In this document: piece by piece, positions 1 through 7,811 of the stretch
Layout of the letters: each line of letters opens with the position of its first letter
Position numbering within the stretch: the first letter of the stretch is position 1
Assembly (NCBI GenBank): GCA_030626645.1
Contig: DAOUTP010000010.1
Coordinates: forward strand, 1-20,501
Direction of reading: 5' to 3'
DNA from: Candidatus Cloacimonadota bacterium
GTDB lineage: Bacteria; Cloacimonadota; Cloacimonadia; Cloacimonadales; TCS61
DNA length: 20,501 nt
Translations under genes and position numbers: made by a program
The notes under the pieces: generated by a model
Told to the model about the DNA's origin: nothing
Database searches by the model: none
What the model saw: only the letters and a program-made list of their open reading frames with translations

Positions 1-1723
1 CATCTGTTTTTAATAACCACATACTTCGATTGTTATTTTCAAATCTTGTATATCCACCTACTATGTAGCTACCATCAAAACATTGAACTGATGAATAACC
101 AACACTTTGATTTTCATTATATTGATGTGATACATTCCACAAAATATTACCGTTATTATCTATTTTTATTAAGAGTAATTTCTGATTTACATACCAGCCA
201 ATATCAGTCCAACCGGACAATATATAATTATTGTCAGAAGTTGTGCTAATTGAACAAATATCATCTCTTGGCTCTAAATCATATGTATTAATCCAATTTT
301 CCTGTCCATCTTCATCAATCTCTATCATGTATAAATCGTTGGTCTTTCTTCCTACTATAACATAACCATCATTTGCGCGTTCAATAAAACCTGATCGAAT
401 ATAACTATCAGATAAATTAAAAAATGAAGACCACCAAACTAATTCACCATTTGAATCTAGTTTTCTTACTCTTAAATTTTTATAAAAACTATCAGGACTG
501 TATTCGTAACTACCAGTAATAATTATCTCATCAGAATCTGTTTGAATGATATCATACCCTGTTTGAACTCCACCATATGCAATGTATTCCCATTGCATAT
601 TACCAAATTCATCAGTTTTAATTGTTCTTGTATGCTCGTAAAAATTACTACTACTTATAGTGCCAAGTAAAGCATATCCACCATCATTAGTTTTTATCAT
701 CGAATTTGTTTTGTTATGCCCATTAGCATAATACTCTTTCTCCCAAATAACTTCAGCTGAATCATTAATTTTAACTATCATCATATTTAGTGGATATCGA
801 TTGTTTTCTTGAGACATGTATCCCGCTAAAATAAAACAATCATCATCGGATTGAACCATATCGGTGCTTACAATCCAAGATTTGTCATCGAAGATTTTAA
901 GTAATAGCTGATTCCCCCATTTATCTACTTTCATAAATGTAGTATATGTTTGAAGAGTTTCTAAAGTAACACTTCCTAATAAAGCATAACTTCCATCCTC
1001 TAACTGAATAACTTTGGTTATTCTGCAATTATTAGATGGATTATACAATATACTAAAATTGTTTATCTCATCACAAAAGAACGATCTGGTAATACTCCAA
1101 TTACTTGGATGACCAAACTGATCAAATGCTTTAATTCTCCAAAATAATTGATCAGTTTCATCAAGAATTGTTGAATATGTAGTATCAATGATATTGATTT
1201 CATAAATAACTTCATTGAATTCTATATCTTTTGCAATTACTAAACGATAATTTGCTGCATCAAGATAGGAATTCCATATAAAGTGAATTTCATTTCCACT
1301 CAAAATAAATTCGTTATTTTCAGGTTGTACTAGTTCAGGAAAATTATCTAAACCTTCAGGTATAGTAACTTGAATTTCGGCAGGGATGCTTTCATTCCCA
1401 TTTATATCTGTTGCTTTAACTAATATTGAATGAAGATTACCATCTGAATAATAGTATGGATTTAAATAAGCATTATATTCTGGCTCATCATCAGATTTGA
1501 TCAATAAAGAATCTATATAAAAATCTACTTGCCTAATTCCTTCGTTATCAGTAACATCAACATCTATAATAACTGGTTCTGAAATTATTGCTCCGTGTTC
1601 AGGATTAATTATTATTACATTTGGTAGTTCATTATCTACTTCTACAGCCTTTGTGCAATTTGTTAAAATAATAGCTGTATGTATGGTTATAAAAAATAGT
1701 ATTTTAACAATTCTTCTATTCAT
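1..1723 (-). CDS. Large surface lipoprotein with Ig-like, Fn3-like and propeller-type repeats (partial, 3' end outside window)
   Basis: The reading frame is open for 574 codons from an ATG at 1723 to the left edge, so the C-terminus is missing. An AGGAG ribosome site lies about 6 bases upstream of the ATG. Residues 1-22 form a hydrophobic signal peptide ending LTN-C23, a lipobox-like site with an unusual Asn at -1. Residues about 34-121 look like a bacterial Ig-like domain. Residues about 130-217 look like an Fn3-type domain (W150, then a YWRIKA-like strand ending in WS). From about 235 on, at least seven units repeat every 46-54 residues. Each has a D-G-x-Y-x-L-x-G core (around 243, 294, 347, 397, 451, 497, 550) followed by a K-x-D-x-x-G-N-x-x-W-like strand. 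Such repeats are common in predicted surface proteins of FCB bacteria and probably fold as a beta-propeller. The protein is likely exported and envelope-anchored. Its ligand is unknown, and it probably has its own promoter after the 108-base gap. Confidence 0.85.
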   Translation of the reverse strand, partial: MNRRIVKILFFITIHTAIILTNCTKAVEVDNELPNVIIINPEHGAIISEPVIIDVDVTDNEGIRQVDFYIDSLLIKSDDEPEYNAYLNPYYYSDGNLHSILVKATDINGNESIPAEIQVTIPEGLDNFPELVQPENNEFILSGNEIHFIWNSYLDAANYRLVIAKDIEFNEVIYEINIIDTTYSTILDETDQLFWRIKAFDQFGHPSNWSITRSFFCDEINNFSILYNPSNNCRITKVIQLEDGSYALLGSVTLETLQTYTTFMKVDKWGNQLLLKIFDDKSWIVSTDMVQSDDDCFILAGYMSQENNRYPLNMMIVKINDSAEVIWEKEYYANGHNKTNSMIKTNDGGYALLGTISSSNFYEHTRTIKTDEFGNMQWEYIAYGGVQTGYDIIQTDSDEIIITGSYEYSPDSFYKNLRVRKLDSNGELVWWSSFFNLSDSYIRSGFIERANDGYVIVGRKTNDLYMIEIDEDGQENWINTYDLEPRDDICSISTTSDNNYILSGWTDIGWYVNQKLLLIKIDNNGNILWNVSHQYNENQSVGYSSVQCFDGSYIVGGYTRFENNNRSMWLLKTD

Positions 1724-1831
1724 AATACGCTCCTAGTTTAAAACGCTTCTAATTAAGTAATTATTAATAAATATATCCAAATTATTTTTTACTAACACAA
1801 TTGATTTAGCGATGTATAAGATATATATTCA

Positions 1832-2017
1832 CTATTCCTCTTCTTTCTTCTTCGTTCCAATTAAGATAGAAGCTGGAAAGAGAATAACGTAGGCAATTAT
1901 CAGCAGAACTGGTGAAATCGTTTTATCTCCAGTTCCCATAATAATGTAGCCTGTAATGGTGGTGATAAAAGCAGCTACCAATAGAATTATGTTCGTTTTA
2001 TTAAATACAAATTTCAT
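1832..2017 (-). CDS. DUF3098-like small membrane protein
   Basis: This 61-residue protein starts at an ATG with an AAGGAG site 5 bases upstream. Two hydrophobic helices (about residues 9-27 and 35-53) are joined by a short GTGDKTISP turn, and the tail is charged (KKKEEE). The F-x-K-x-N-x-x-L start, the G-Y-x-I-M segment and the S-P turn resemble the DUF3098 family of short inner-membrane proteins from Bacteroidota and relatives; that match is from memory of the family pattern. In Bacteroidota such proteins often sit near cell-division or permease genes, but the function is unknown. Here the gene stands alone between the repeat-filled gap after the TPR gene and the large lipoprotein gene. Confidence 0.7.
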   Translation of the reverse strand: MKFVFNKTNIILLVAAFITTITGYIIMGTGDKTISPVLLIIAYVILFPASILIGTKKKEEE

Positions 2018-2051
2018 ATTATCTCCTTATTAATTAGCCACAATGGCACTA

Positions 2052-2081
2052 AGGCACGAAGAAAAAATATCTTCTTTGCCT
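2052..2081. repeat. Short inverted repeat (GGCAC/GAAG-type hairpin element)
   Basis: AGGCACGAAGA (2052-2062) is nearly the reverse complement of TCTTCTTTGCCT (2070-2081), separated by an A/T loop. It belongs to a G-C-A-C-rich stretch (from about 2040) unlike the neighbouring sequence. Similar hairpins built from GGCAC-AAAG units are known to me from intergenic regions of several environmental bacteria. It may be a dispersed repeat and could also act as a weak terminator for the operon to its right. Confidence 0.5.
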
Positions 2082-2094
2082 CTCTGTTTAATTT

Positions 2095-2162
2095 ATCCTT
2101 CGTCCTTCGACAAAGCCTGTCCTGAGTTTACCGAAGGGCTCAGGATGACACGAGCGAAGGAT
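2095..2162. repeat. CCTTCG / CTCAGGATGACA-type palindromic intergenic repeat
   Basis: The element is bounded by ATCCTTCG (2095-2102) and its exact reverse complement CGAAGGAT (2155-2162). Inside are a second pair, CCTTCG (2104-2109) with CGAAGG (2132-2137), and a third, CCTGAG (2121-2126) with CTCAGG (2139-2144). The second and third pairs interleave, so RNA could form alternative hairpins or a pseudoknot. It is clearly GC-richer than its surroundings and touches the stop codon of the TPR gene. It resembles a palindromic repeat seen in many unrelated bacterial assemblies; I cannot count copies from one window. Confidence 0.7.
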
Positions 2163-4039
2163 CACATTTTATTTAACATTTCTTTAGAAAGTTGGACAGA
2201 TTGTTTTTCATTGTCCAACTCAATTGCTAAATTAAAATAATATTTTGCTTTTTTCTGTTTATTTAATTTAAGATATATCTCACCAATATGGTAAGCAATT
2301 TCGCTATGATTTATCTCTTTTGATAAGGGAACTTTCATTGCATCCAATGCCTTTTTATACTTCTCCTGCTTAAAATAGAGCCAGGCCAAGCTGTCCCAGA
2401 TCATTTCACTTTCCGGTTGCAGGGATACAGCTTTTTCTAAATATACTGCAGCTCCAGCATACTTTTCTTGGAATTCATACTTTGCAATAAAATAACCGGC
2501 AGCATTAAGCAAATCGGAATTTTCCGGATAAAGAGCAACTCCTTTTTCCAACATAATAAGCAGGCTGTCGGGAGTGTCGTACATTTCACCCAGAATTGAG
2601 CAGGAAGCAAAAGTGGAAGCATCAGGTTTGGGGTTGGTTTTAATCTCTTCTTTCAGGATGTAATAAGCAATCGAATCGTGTTCGGTGCCAAACAACAGGC
2701 TGGCAATAAGTTCATTCGGGGATATTTTTAATCCTTCAATTTCAGTTAGGAGCGATCTTGCTTTGGGGATGTCTAAGGCATTTTGGATATAGGCAAGTGC
2801 TACCATCAGATTGAGTTCATTTTCGTTAATAAAAATATTGGGGAGTTTATCAAGATATTCGAGCGCAATTTCCTTTTCTTCAAATTCTGTATGGAAAATT
2901 CCCAGCAGATAATTTGCTTTGGTTTTATCTTCAGAGATATTCAAATATTGTAGTAGAAGTTTGTATATTTTTTCTTTTTGTTCAATATTCTTAGAAAGAT
3001 CAACCTCGAAAATGTAACTGTGGATTGTATTAATATCATCGGCTTTTGTAAGGTAATTTGCTGCTTCTATAAAATCGTTTGCTGATAGGAAAAGATCAGT
3101 AAAATAAGTATAGAAAGAGGAGGCAAATTCTTCTGTTAATTCTCCAGATTCCTCAATTGCATGTCCTGCCATGATTCCTGTATTTATATCATTTTTCCTA
3201 ATTGCCGAGAAGAAGAGGTATTTTAATATATCATTAGTCCCAACCTCAAAACACAGACCTTTATTTTCTAATATTTCATCATACATTTCTAGCGCAAAAT
3301 ATCTTCCGATAAGATAGGTCTTTATTGGGTCAGAAAGCAATCTGTCATTATCTAAGTGCTGCTGGATCAACTCTAAAACCTTATCTTGTAAACCAAGTTT
3401 TTCATAAGCTGTGAGCAGTGGCGTCAAACTTGCTTCATCACTCCATTTTCTATAAGCTTGCCTAAGAATTTCAAGGCTTTTCTCAGGATCAATTTCGCTG
3501 TATAACTCAGCAATTGATAAAACAATTTGTTCTTCATCCCAGGGAAGTTTTATTGCTTTCTTCAGGAGTTTGATATCTGCAGGCGGCTTGGTATTTTGTT
3601 GGAAGAAATAATAGGCAGTAAGGTTACGCATAGTCGGTTTTATTTTTATCGCTTTTTTATAACATTCTGTTGCCATTCCATTTTGCTGTTCAATACGGTA
3701 AGATTCAGCCATAATGGTATAGATCTTCTCCGATTTCACATTACCATCACAGAATGTTTTTCCAATCTCTATAACATCGGAATTTACAGATTTATCAAAA
3801 TAAGCTTTTAATGCTAAAGTTTGAATAAGTGTTTCTTTGAGATAAACATTATTGGAATCAGCTTCAACTGCTTTGTGGTATAATTTGATTGCATTTTCAA
3901 AATCGTTTTGCTGCATTGCCGCCTGTCCGAAAAGAAAGTAGTTTTCAGCGACAAAATTCGGTTGATGAGTTATGTTACTATTAACTGCGCATCCTGCAAA
4001 GAATATTATGATGAACAGAGATGTATAAAAAATCTTCAT
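2162..4039 (-). CDS. TPR-repeat lipoprotein
   Basis: This 625-residue protein begins with a signal peptide ending FFAG-C17, a good lipobox, so it should be lipid-anchored. Helical TPR-like units start near residues 34-67 (YFLFGQAAMQQNDFENAIKLY pattern) and recur through the protein. Clear C-terminal units lie around residues 540-620, with A-W-x-Y-F-K-Q-x-K-Y-x-x-A-L and Y-x-x-A-x-E-L-D signatures. TPR lipoproteins usually act as scaffolds in envelope complexes; the partner is unknown here. It starts 5 bases after the barrel gene stop and has no clear Shine-Dalgarno site, so translation probably depends on the upstream gene. It is the last gene of the long operon, and its TGA stop abuts the palindromic repeat. 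Confidence 0.85.
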   Translation of the reverse strand: MKIFYTSLFIIIFFAGCAVNSNITHQPNFVAENYFLFGQAAMQQNDFENAIKLYHKAVEADSNNVYLKETLIQTLALKAYFDKSVNSDVIEIGKTFCDGNVKSEKIYTIMAESYRIEQQNGMATECYKKAIKIKPTMRNLTAYYFFQQNTKPPADIKLLKKAIKLPWDEEQIVLSIAELYSEIDPEKSLEILRQAYRKWSDEASLTPLLTAYEKLGLQDKVLELIQQHLDNDRLLSDPIKTYLIGRYFALEMYDEILENKGLCFEVGTNDILKYLFFSAIRKNDINTGIMAGHAIEESGELTEEFASSFYTYFTDLFLSANDFIEAANYLTKADDINTIHSYIFEVDLSKNIEQKEKIYKLLLQYLNISEDKTKANYLLGIFHTEFEEKEIALEYLDKLPNIFINENELNLMVALAYIQNALDIPKARSLLTEIEGLKISPNELIASLLFGTEHDSIAYYILKEEIKTNPKPDASTFASCSILGEMYDTPDSLLIMLEKGVALYPENSDLLNAAGYFIAKYEFQEKYAGAAVYLEKAVSLQPESEMIWDSLAWLYFKQEKYKKALDAMKVPLSKEINHSEIAYHIGEIYLKLNKQKKAKYYFNLAIELDNEKQSVQLSKEMLNKM

Positions 4040-4044
4040 TAAAT

Positions 4045-4773
4045 TTAGAATGTCATATTATAGAGCAGGGTGATCGATCTATCACATCCTTGCGTATCAG
4101 GGTGATTTAGGAGCAAATCATAAAACGATACTTTAAGAACAAGTGCTTCCGTGAAATGCAGATCCACCGAAACATTAAAAAAGCCTCTACCTTTCATTAT
4201 ATCAGCATCATTATCATTCCATCCTGAATCATATTCTGCTAATAATACTACCATATCACCAATTGTTTTATCAAAACCGATGAACAAATTTGGCTCATCA
4301 TCTTTATCTTCGGTCTCCATGCTATAATTGATCCCACCGTGAACACCAATATTTCCAAATAGAAAGAAGTTCTTGCTGGCTGTAAGATACACGCCTTTGG
4401 ATTTTATGTCGTATCGATGATTATTATAGTTACCATGACCTTGAGAATCGTAACCCAGGGCAATAGCCGGAAGCTGATTACTCTCATCCATAAGCCGTAT
4501 TTTTGCATTGAATTCAACTCTGTCGTGCCATTGAGGGTCTTCATTGCCGACTATTTGTTCAGCACCGTAATTAACACCGAACATAAAACGTGGGAAAAGC
4601 CCAACTTTTGTTCCGATCAACAACCCATTATCTTTGTAGATCTTCGCAGTTATTTCTGCTTCACCTTGCTGCAGGATACCGGCAGTTGGTGTATCTATTA
4701 ATGTGTTAAGTTCGAATGCAAAGCTGCTTATTGAAATTATTAAAAGGATGAATAAGATACTTATTTTTCTCAT
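4045..4773 (-). CDS. Outer-membrane beta-barrel protein, YjbH-like
   Basis: This 242-residue protein has a cleavable signal peptide of about 19 residues (M-R-K, hydrophobic core, SSFA). The mature part has alternating hydrophobic strands and ends in a terminal Phe (NMTF), the usual outer-membrane barrel signature. The early D-T-P-T-A-G motif, the 'GLFPRFMFGVNYG' strand, the 'ALGYDSQG' segment and the D-x-G-W-N-D-N region match a YjbH-like family I know from Cloacimonadota and relatives. The exact role is unknown. The GGAG site (aaggagatcgaa before the ATG) overlaps the end of the DUF4837 gene, so the two are probably coupled. The TPR lipoprotein follows 5 bases later, suggesting these envelope proteins work together. 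Confidence 0.8.
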   Translation of the reverse strand: MRKISILFILLIISISSFAFELNTLIDTPTAGILQQGEAEITAKIYKDNGLLIGTKVGLFPRFMFGVNYGAEQIVGNEDPQWHDRVEFNAKIRLMDESNQLPAIALGYDSQGHGNYNNHRYDIKSKGVYLTASKNFFLFGNIGVHGGINYSMETEDKDDEPNLFIGFDKTIGDMVVLLAEYDSGWNDNDADIMKGRGFFNVSVDLHFTEALVLKVSFYDLLLNHPDTQGCDRSITLLYNMTF

Positions 4774-4787
4774 TTCGATCTCCTTAA

Positions 4788-5840
4788 CTAATCTGCTTTT
4801 TTAGTTTTTAATGTCTTACTGATAATTTCCAATTCATAGAGGGCTTCCAGCTTTTCTCCATCGGGATAATATACCGAATTATCTACAAGATAAGCCAGCC
4901 CATTTGCTTCATCATAAGAAGCAAAGCTTTGGAAAGCGCCTCCGACAGAATGTTTCTTATTCTGCCATCTACCAGACAGACGCCAACCCTGATGTCCGTC
5001 AAGTTCGTATTTCTCCGTTCTCACATCTCTATCAAAGAACTCATCTTCATCGTAATATTTCCAGCTGATACTTTTGCGAGTTCTCTTTAGCCAATCTTTA
5101 TCAAAATCTTCTTTTGAAATTTTCTGAAAATACACGGAAATATATCTATCCGGTTTATTTCTTAACCGAGCAATGAACGAAATAAAATTATTAGCTGTAT
5201 CATTTTTGTAAAGTAGATAATTTTTTGGAAGTTTCAATAACCATGGGAATACAGTGAATCTGTCATCAGAATAAACTGCTGTTTTGTATATTTGTCCACT
5301 GATCCTATCAAATAGTTTTTCATTGAATAGATCAAAGATCTTATGTGATTGCAGGATGTTAAACTTGAGCAGGTCAGGCTCATTGTCTCCTAAAACAAAA
5401 AGCACAAACTGATCATTTGCCCACACATTTTCTTTTGTGTACATTCCAATCATGTTCTCTTTTACTTCCGATTCTACCTTAGAACCCATTATCTCTTTAA
5501 TATAAGTTGAAACTTTGTCATTTGATTCCAAGTCACAGAAAAAGATCAGATTATTAAATTTATAGAAATTATCCATGTTATCAATTGGAGCCCTTTTTAC
5601 GACGAACACTTTCTCATTTTCTGTCGTAAAACGTACTCTTTCCAGCGTTTTTAGTAAATGACTTTTTGCATATTTCCATACATTATCGTCGGCAAAAACA
5701 TATACTGTTTGTTTATGTCCCCAGGACATCGGTTTATGAGGATCAACTCTCTTGATATTAGTTTTATGGATATTATCTTTTGGAGAACAGCCCAGAATGA
5801 GAAGTAGAATAATTCCCAAGACTACAATTTTTTTGTTCAT
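4788..5840 (-). CDS. DUF4837-family lipoprotein
   Basis: The frame is open upstream to 5939 inside pgsA. I place the start at the ATG at 5840 because it begins a good lipoprotein signal (M-N-K-K, hydrophobic core, LILG-C) and lies 8 bases after the pgsA stop. The product has 350 residues. The core runs from a K-P-M-S-W-G-H-K segment to a C-terminal G-W-R-L-S-G-R-W ... G-G-A-F-Q-S-F ... L-E-x-I-S-K-T-L-K pattern typical of DUF4837, a Bacteroidota-type lipoprotein family of unknown function. Only a weak ribosome site is visible. It lies between pgsA and the outer-membrane barrel gene, so an envelope role is likely but unproved. Confidence 0.8.
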   Translation of the reverse strand: MNKKIVVLGIILLLILGCSPKDNIHKTNIKRVDPHKPMSWGHKQTVYVFADDNVWKYAKSHLLKTLERVRFTTENEKVFVVKRAPIDNMDNFYKFNNLIFFCDLESNDKVSTYIKEIMGSKVESEVKENMIGMYTKENVWANDQFVLFVLGDNEPDLLKFNILQSHKIFDLFNEKLFDRISGQIYKTAVYSDDRFTVFPWLLKLPKNYLLYKNDTANNFISFIARLRNKPDRYISVYFQKISKEDFDKDWLKRTRKSISWKYYDEDEFFDRDVRTEKYELDGHQGWRLSGRWQNKKHSVGGAFQSFASYDEANGLAYLVDNSVYYPDGEKLEALYELEIISKTLKTKKAD

Positions 5841-5848
5841 GATTCTTA

Positions 5849-6418
5849 TTATTTGCCTTTTCGCTCTTTTGGAGAGAGATAAGTTATTCCGGAAAGTATA
5901 GTTATAACAGTAACAATCCAGAAAAATATATTGAACCAAAACTGAAACTTCGAGTGATATGTTGGTATGAATGGATATAGCAGAGAATAATAAACCAAAG
6001 CCGAAATGATTCCTGTCAACTGGAAGGTTGTTTTTACTTTTCCCCAGACATTTGCCGGAATATAGATTTTCTTAGTTGTATAATAATGTCTTAATAATGT
6101 TATCATTACTTCTCTGAAAACAATAATATAGAACACATAAATGCTCATCATTTTCATGGGTTCGGAAACTAAAGCATATAATGCCAATAAGGTTAGTAAT
6201 TTATCGGCAAGCGGATCCATAATCTTTCCAAAATTTGTGACAACACCAAACCTTCGAGCAAGCAGACCATCAAAAATATCGGTGATACTGGCAATGATAA
6301 AGATAAATGTAGCCAATAGATAATTATAAGGAGCTTGTGAATAATATACAAACCAGAAGAAAATCGGAACCAGCAATACTCTAATAAGGGTTAATGAATT
6401 TGGTATATATTTTTTCAT
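5849..6418 (-). CDS. pgsA: CDP-diacylglycerol--glycerol-3-phosphate 3-phosphatidyltransferase
   Basis: PgsA transfers a phosphatidyl group from CDP-diacylglycerol to glycerol 3-phosphate, the committed step to phosphatidylglycerol, in the inner membrane. The 189-residue protein is the usual length. It carries the full CDP-alcohol phosphotransferase signature: D50-G51-x2-A54-R55-x8-G64-x3-D68-x3-D72. An N-x-L-T-x-x-R-x-x-x-x-P start (N7-P18) and several hydrophobic helices agree. The start overlaps the ftsX-like stop in an ATGA, so translation is coupled. PgsA rather than phosphatidylserine or cardiolipin synthase is favoured by its size and by the 'FGKIMDPLADK' block. Confidence 0.93.
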   Translation of the reverse strand: MKKYIPNSLTLIRVLLVPIFFWFVYYSQAPYNYLLATFIFIIASITDIFDGLLARRFGVVTNFGKIMDPLADKLLTLLALYALVSEPMKMMSIYVFYIIVFREVMITLLRHYYTTKKIYIPANVWGKVKTTFQLTGIISALVYYSLLYPFIPTYHSKFQFWFNIFFWIVTVITILSGITYLSPKERKGK

Positions 6419-7197
6419 TTCAAATTTTTTCCTACAGCTATTCCTGCAAATAATGAACTGATAACCAGCGTTAATAACTCTATGCCAAAGAAACGATAAT
6501 CTATTTCAAGGTGAAGCAATTGAAAATATATCAATGCATAATAGATAGTTACATTGAGAATAAGCGGAATGAAACAGATATATAGTGAATTAACAAAAAA
6601 CTGCTTTCTTCGTTTTCCAATATAGCCACCGGAAGAGTGATATATTTTCCAGAAGATATTACTTTTCATTTCAAAATGAATTCGTAGGAAAATAGAAATG
6701 AATAACATCAGAATTACGAATAAACCAAAGCCCGCATAATAAACTTTTGTTAGAATTTCTATCTTATTTTGGTTCCCTCGCCACTGAGTTTCATCAAAAT
6801 AATAGATAACTGAAGGAGAATATTCTAACAGAATTCTTTCCAATTCTTGTTTTTGTTCAATTTGGAATTTTTCTCCTACAAAGGTTATCTGCATTGCTGT
6901 AGGAAGCAGATATGATCTTAGTATTTCATTGCTGCCTTCAAGATCATAATTTTCTATTAATCTCTCAGCAATTACAGAATCTTGAATTATTGCAACATCT
7001 TTAATATAGTCATTCTTCTCGATCTTTGATCTAAGTTGCTCAAGTGAGTTTTCCTGCATAGAAAGAAGCATCATCGGGGAAGTAGAAATATTATCTTCAA
7101 AAATATCTTTTTGAAATTCAAATCCCAAATGAAGTAGATTCCATCCGATGAGAATTATAAAAATAGCTATAACCTGAAAGAATATTCCCTTTTTCAC
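6415..7197 (-). CDS. ftsX: FtsX-like cell-division permease subunit
   Basis: This 260-residue membrane protein starts at a GTG that overlaps the ftsE-like stop. One helix at the extreme N-terminus (about 6-24) is followed by a periplasmic domain (about 25-150) and three helices (about 152-172, 200-222, 238-256). That 1+3 layout, an L-P-T-A-M-Q-I segment like the LPASFEV of FtsX, and the K-x-x-x-S-S-G-G-Y-I-G cytoplasmic loop fit FtsX. It is shorter than E. coli FtsX because the N-terminal cytoplasmic part is nearly absent. FtsX passes FtsE-driven movement to periplasmic cell-wall hydrolase activators. Sequence conservation is low, so the name rests mainly on topology and the ftsE neighbour. 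Confidence 0.72.
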   Translation of the reverse strand: MKKGIFFQVIAIFIILIGWNLLHLGFEFQKDIFEDNISTSPMMLLSMQENSLEQLRSKIEKNDYIKDVAIIQDSVIAERLIENYDLEGSNEILRSYLLPTAMQITFVGEKFQIEQKQELERILLEYSPSVIYYFDETQWRGNQNKIEILTKVYYAGFGLFVILMLFISIFLRIHFEMKSNIFWKIYHSSGGYIGKRRKQFFVNSLYICFIPLILNVTIYYALIYFQLLHLEIDYRFFGIELLTLVISSLFAGIAVGKNLK

Positions 7198-7811
7198 AAT
7201 TTTACCACTTTACTATCCTGAATTCTGTAATAACTGTCAAAATTATCCAGTTTCCGTTTGGATGTAGTTATCAATGACGTACCACTATTTAAGGCAAAAT
7301 TGCAAATCTCTAAAGCTACGGTAATATTTTTATCATCGAAGTAGTTTTCAAGATCATCAATAAGAATGATCTGTGGAAGTTGGATTACAGCACGTATCAA
7401 TTCAATGAATTTTTTTGATGAAGATGAAAGTGTTTTAACTTTATTCCCGATCTTATCTCCAAGCTTGGAGATCGTGCATAATTCCAAGATCTTTTGCTTT
7501 TGTCTGGCAGTTATTTTTGGCAGAGGGATAATGATATTCTTCCATACAGTTTCATTAATAAGAAGGTGTGATGTGTTATCTAAAAGGATTGTTTTTTTCT
7601 TTTTTTTATAAAATACTAACGGCTTGTCTTTAATCAGAATTTGACCGCCATAATCGTGATGATCTCCATGTATAGATCTTAACAAAAGTGATCTTCCTGT
7701 ATCATTATTCCCAAATATGTTTACTCTCACGCCGCTTCCGATAAGTATCTCGTTTATCAGCATGAATTTCTTATTTTCTCTAGATAAAGAAAATCCTTCT
7801 ATTTTAAGCAT
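7194..7811 (-). CDS. ftsE: FtsE-like ABC protein with degenerate ATPase motifs
   Basis: This 205-residue protein has the size and layout of FtsE. I start it at the ATG at 7811, which has a GGAG site about 8 bases upstream, rather than at 7826. It overlaps trmN6 by 8 bases and ftsX by a GTGA. Aligned by eye with FtsE, the motifs are all altered. Walker A is GNNDTGRS (Arg at residue 40 in place of the catalytic Lys). The Q-loop Gln is Asn (79). The LSGGQ signature is LSSSS (128-132). The Walker B Glu is Asp (ILIDD, 153). The H-loop His is Ser (184). The R-A-V-x-x-x-P and T-V-x-x-N-x-x-x-P-L blocks still match. It may be a weak ATPase or a pseudo-ATPase scaffold for the FtsX-like partner. There is no frameshift. 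Confidence 0.75.
   Translation of the reverse strand: MLKIEGFSLSRENKKFMLINEILIGSGVRVNIFGNNDTGRSLLLRSIHGDHHDYGGQILIKDKPLVFYKKKKKTILLDNTSHLLINETVWKNIIIPLPKITARQKQKILELCTISKLGDKIGNKVKTLSSSSKKFIELIRAVIQLPQIILIDDLENYFDDKNITVALEICNFALNSGTSLITTSKRKLDNFDSYYRIQDSKVVKL

Noticed and set aside
46..249. 67-codon plus-strand frame at the left edge
   Set aside because: It is antisense to the large lipoprotein, whose frame is open throughout and has clear repeats.
2095..2162. CRISPR-like or attachment-site reading of the CCTTCG repeats
   Set aside because: There are only two copies of each short arm, arranged as inverted pairs, with no spacers and no integrase or cas gene nearby.
2043..2240. 65-codon plus-strand frame covering both intergenic repeats
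   Set aside because: It is made of the repeat sequence and the antisense of the TPR gene end, and has no ribosome site.
7194..7811. Treating the FtsE-like gene as a pseudogene
   Set aside because: The frame is intact, fits FtsE length and has overlapping couplings on both sides; only motif residues are changed, so a functional degenerate protein is likelier.
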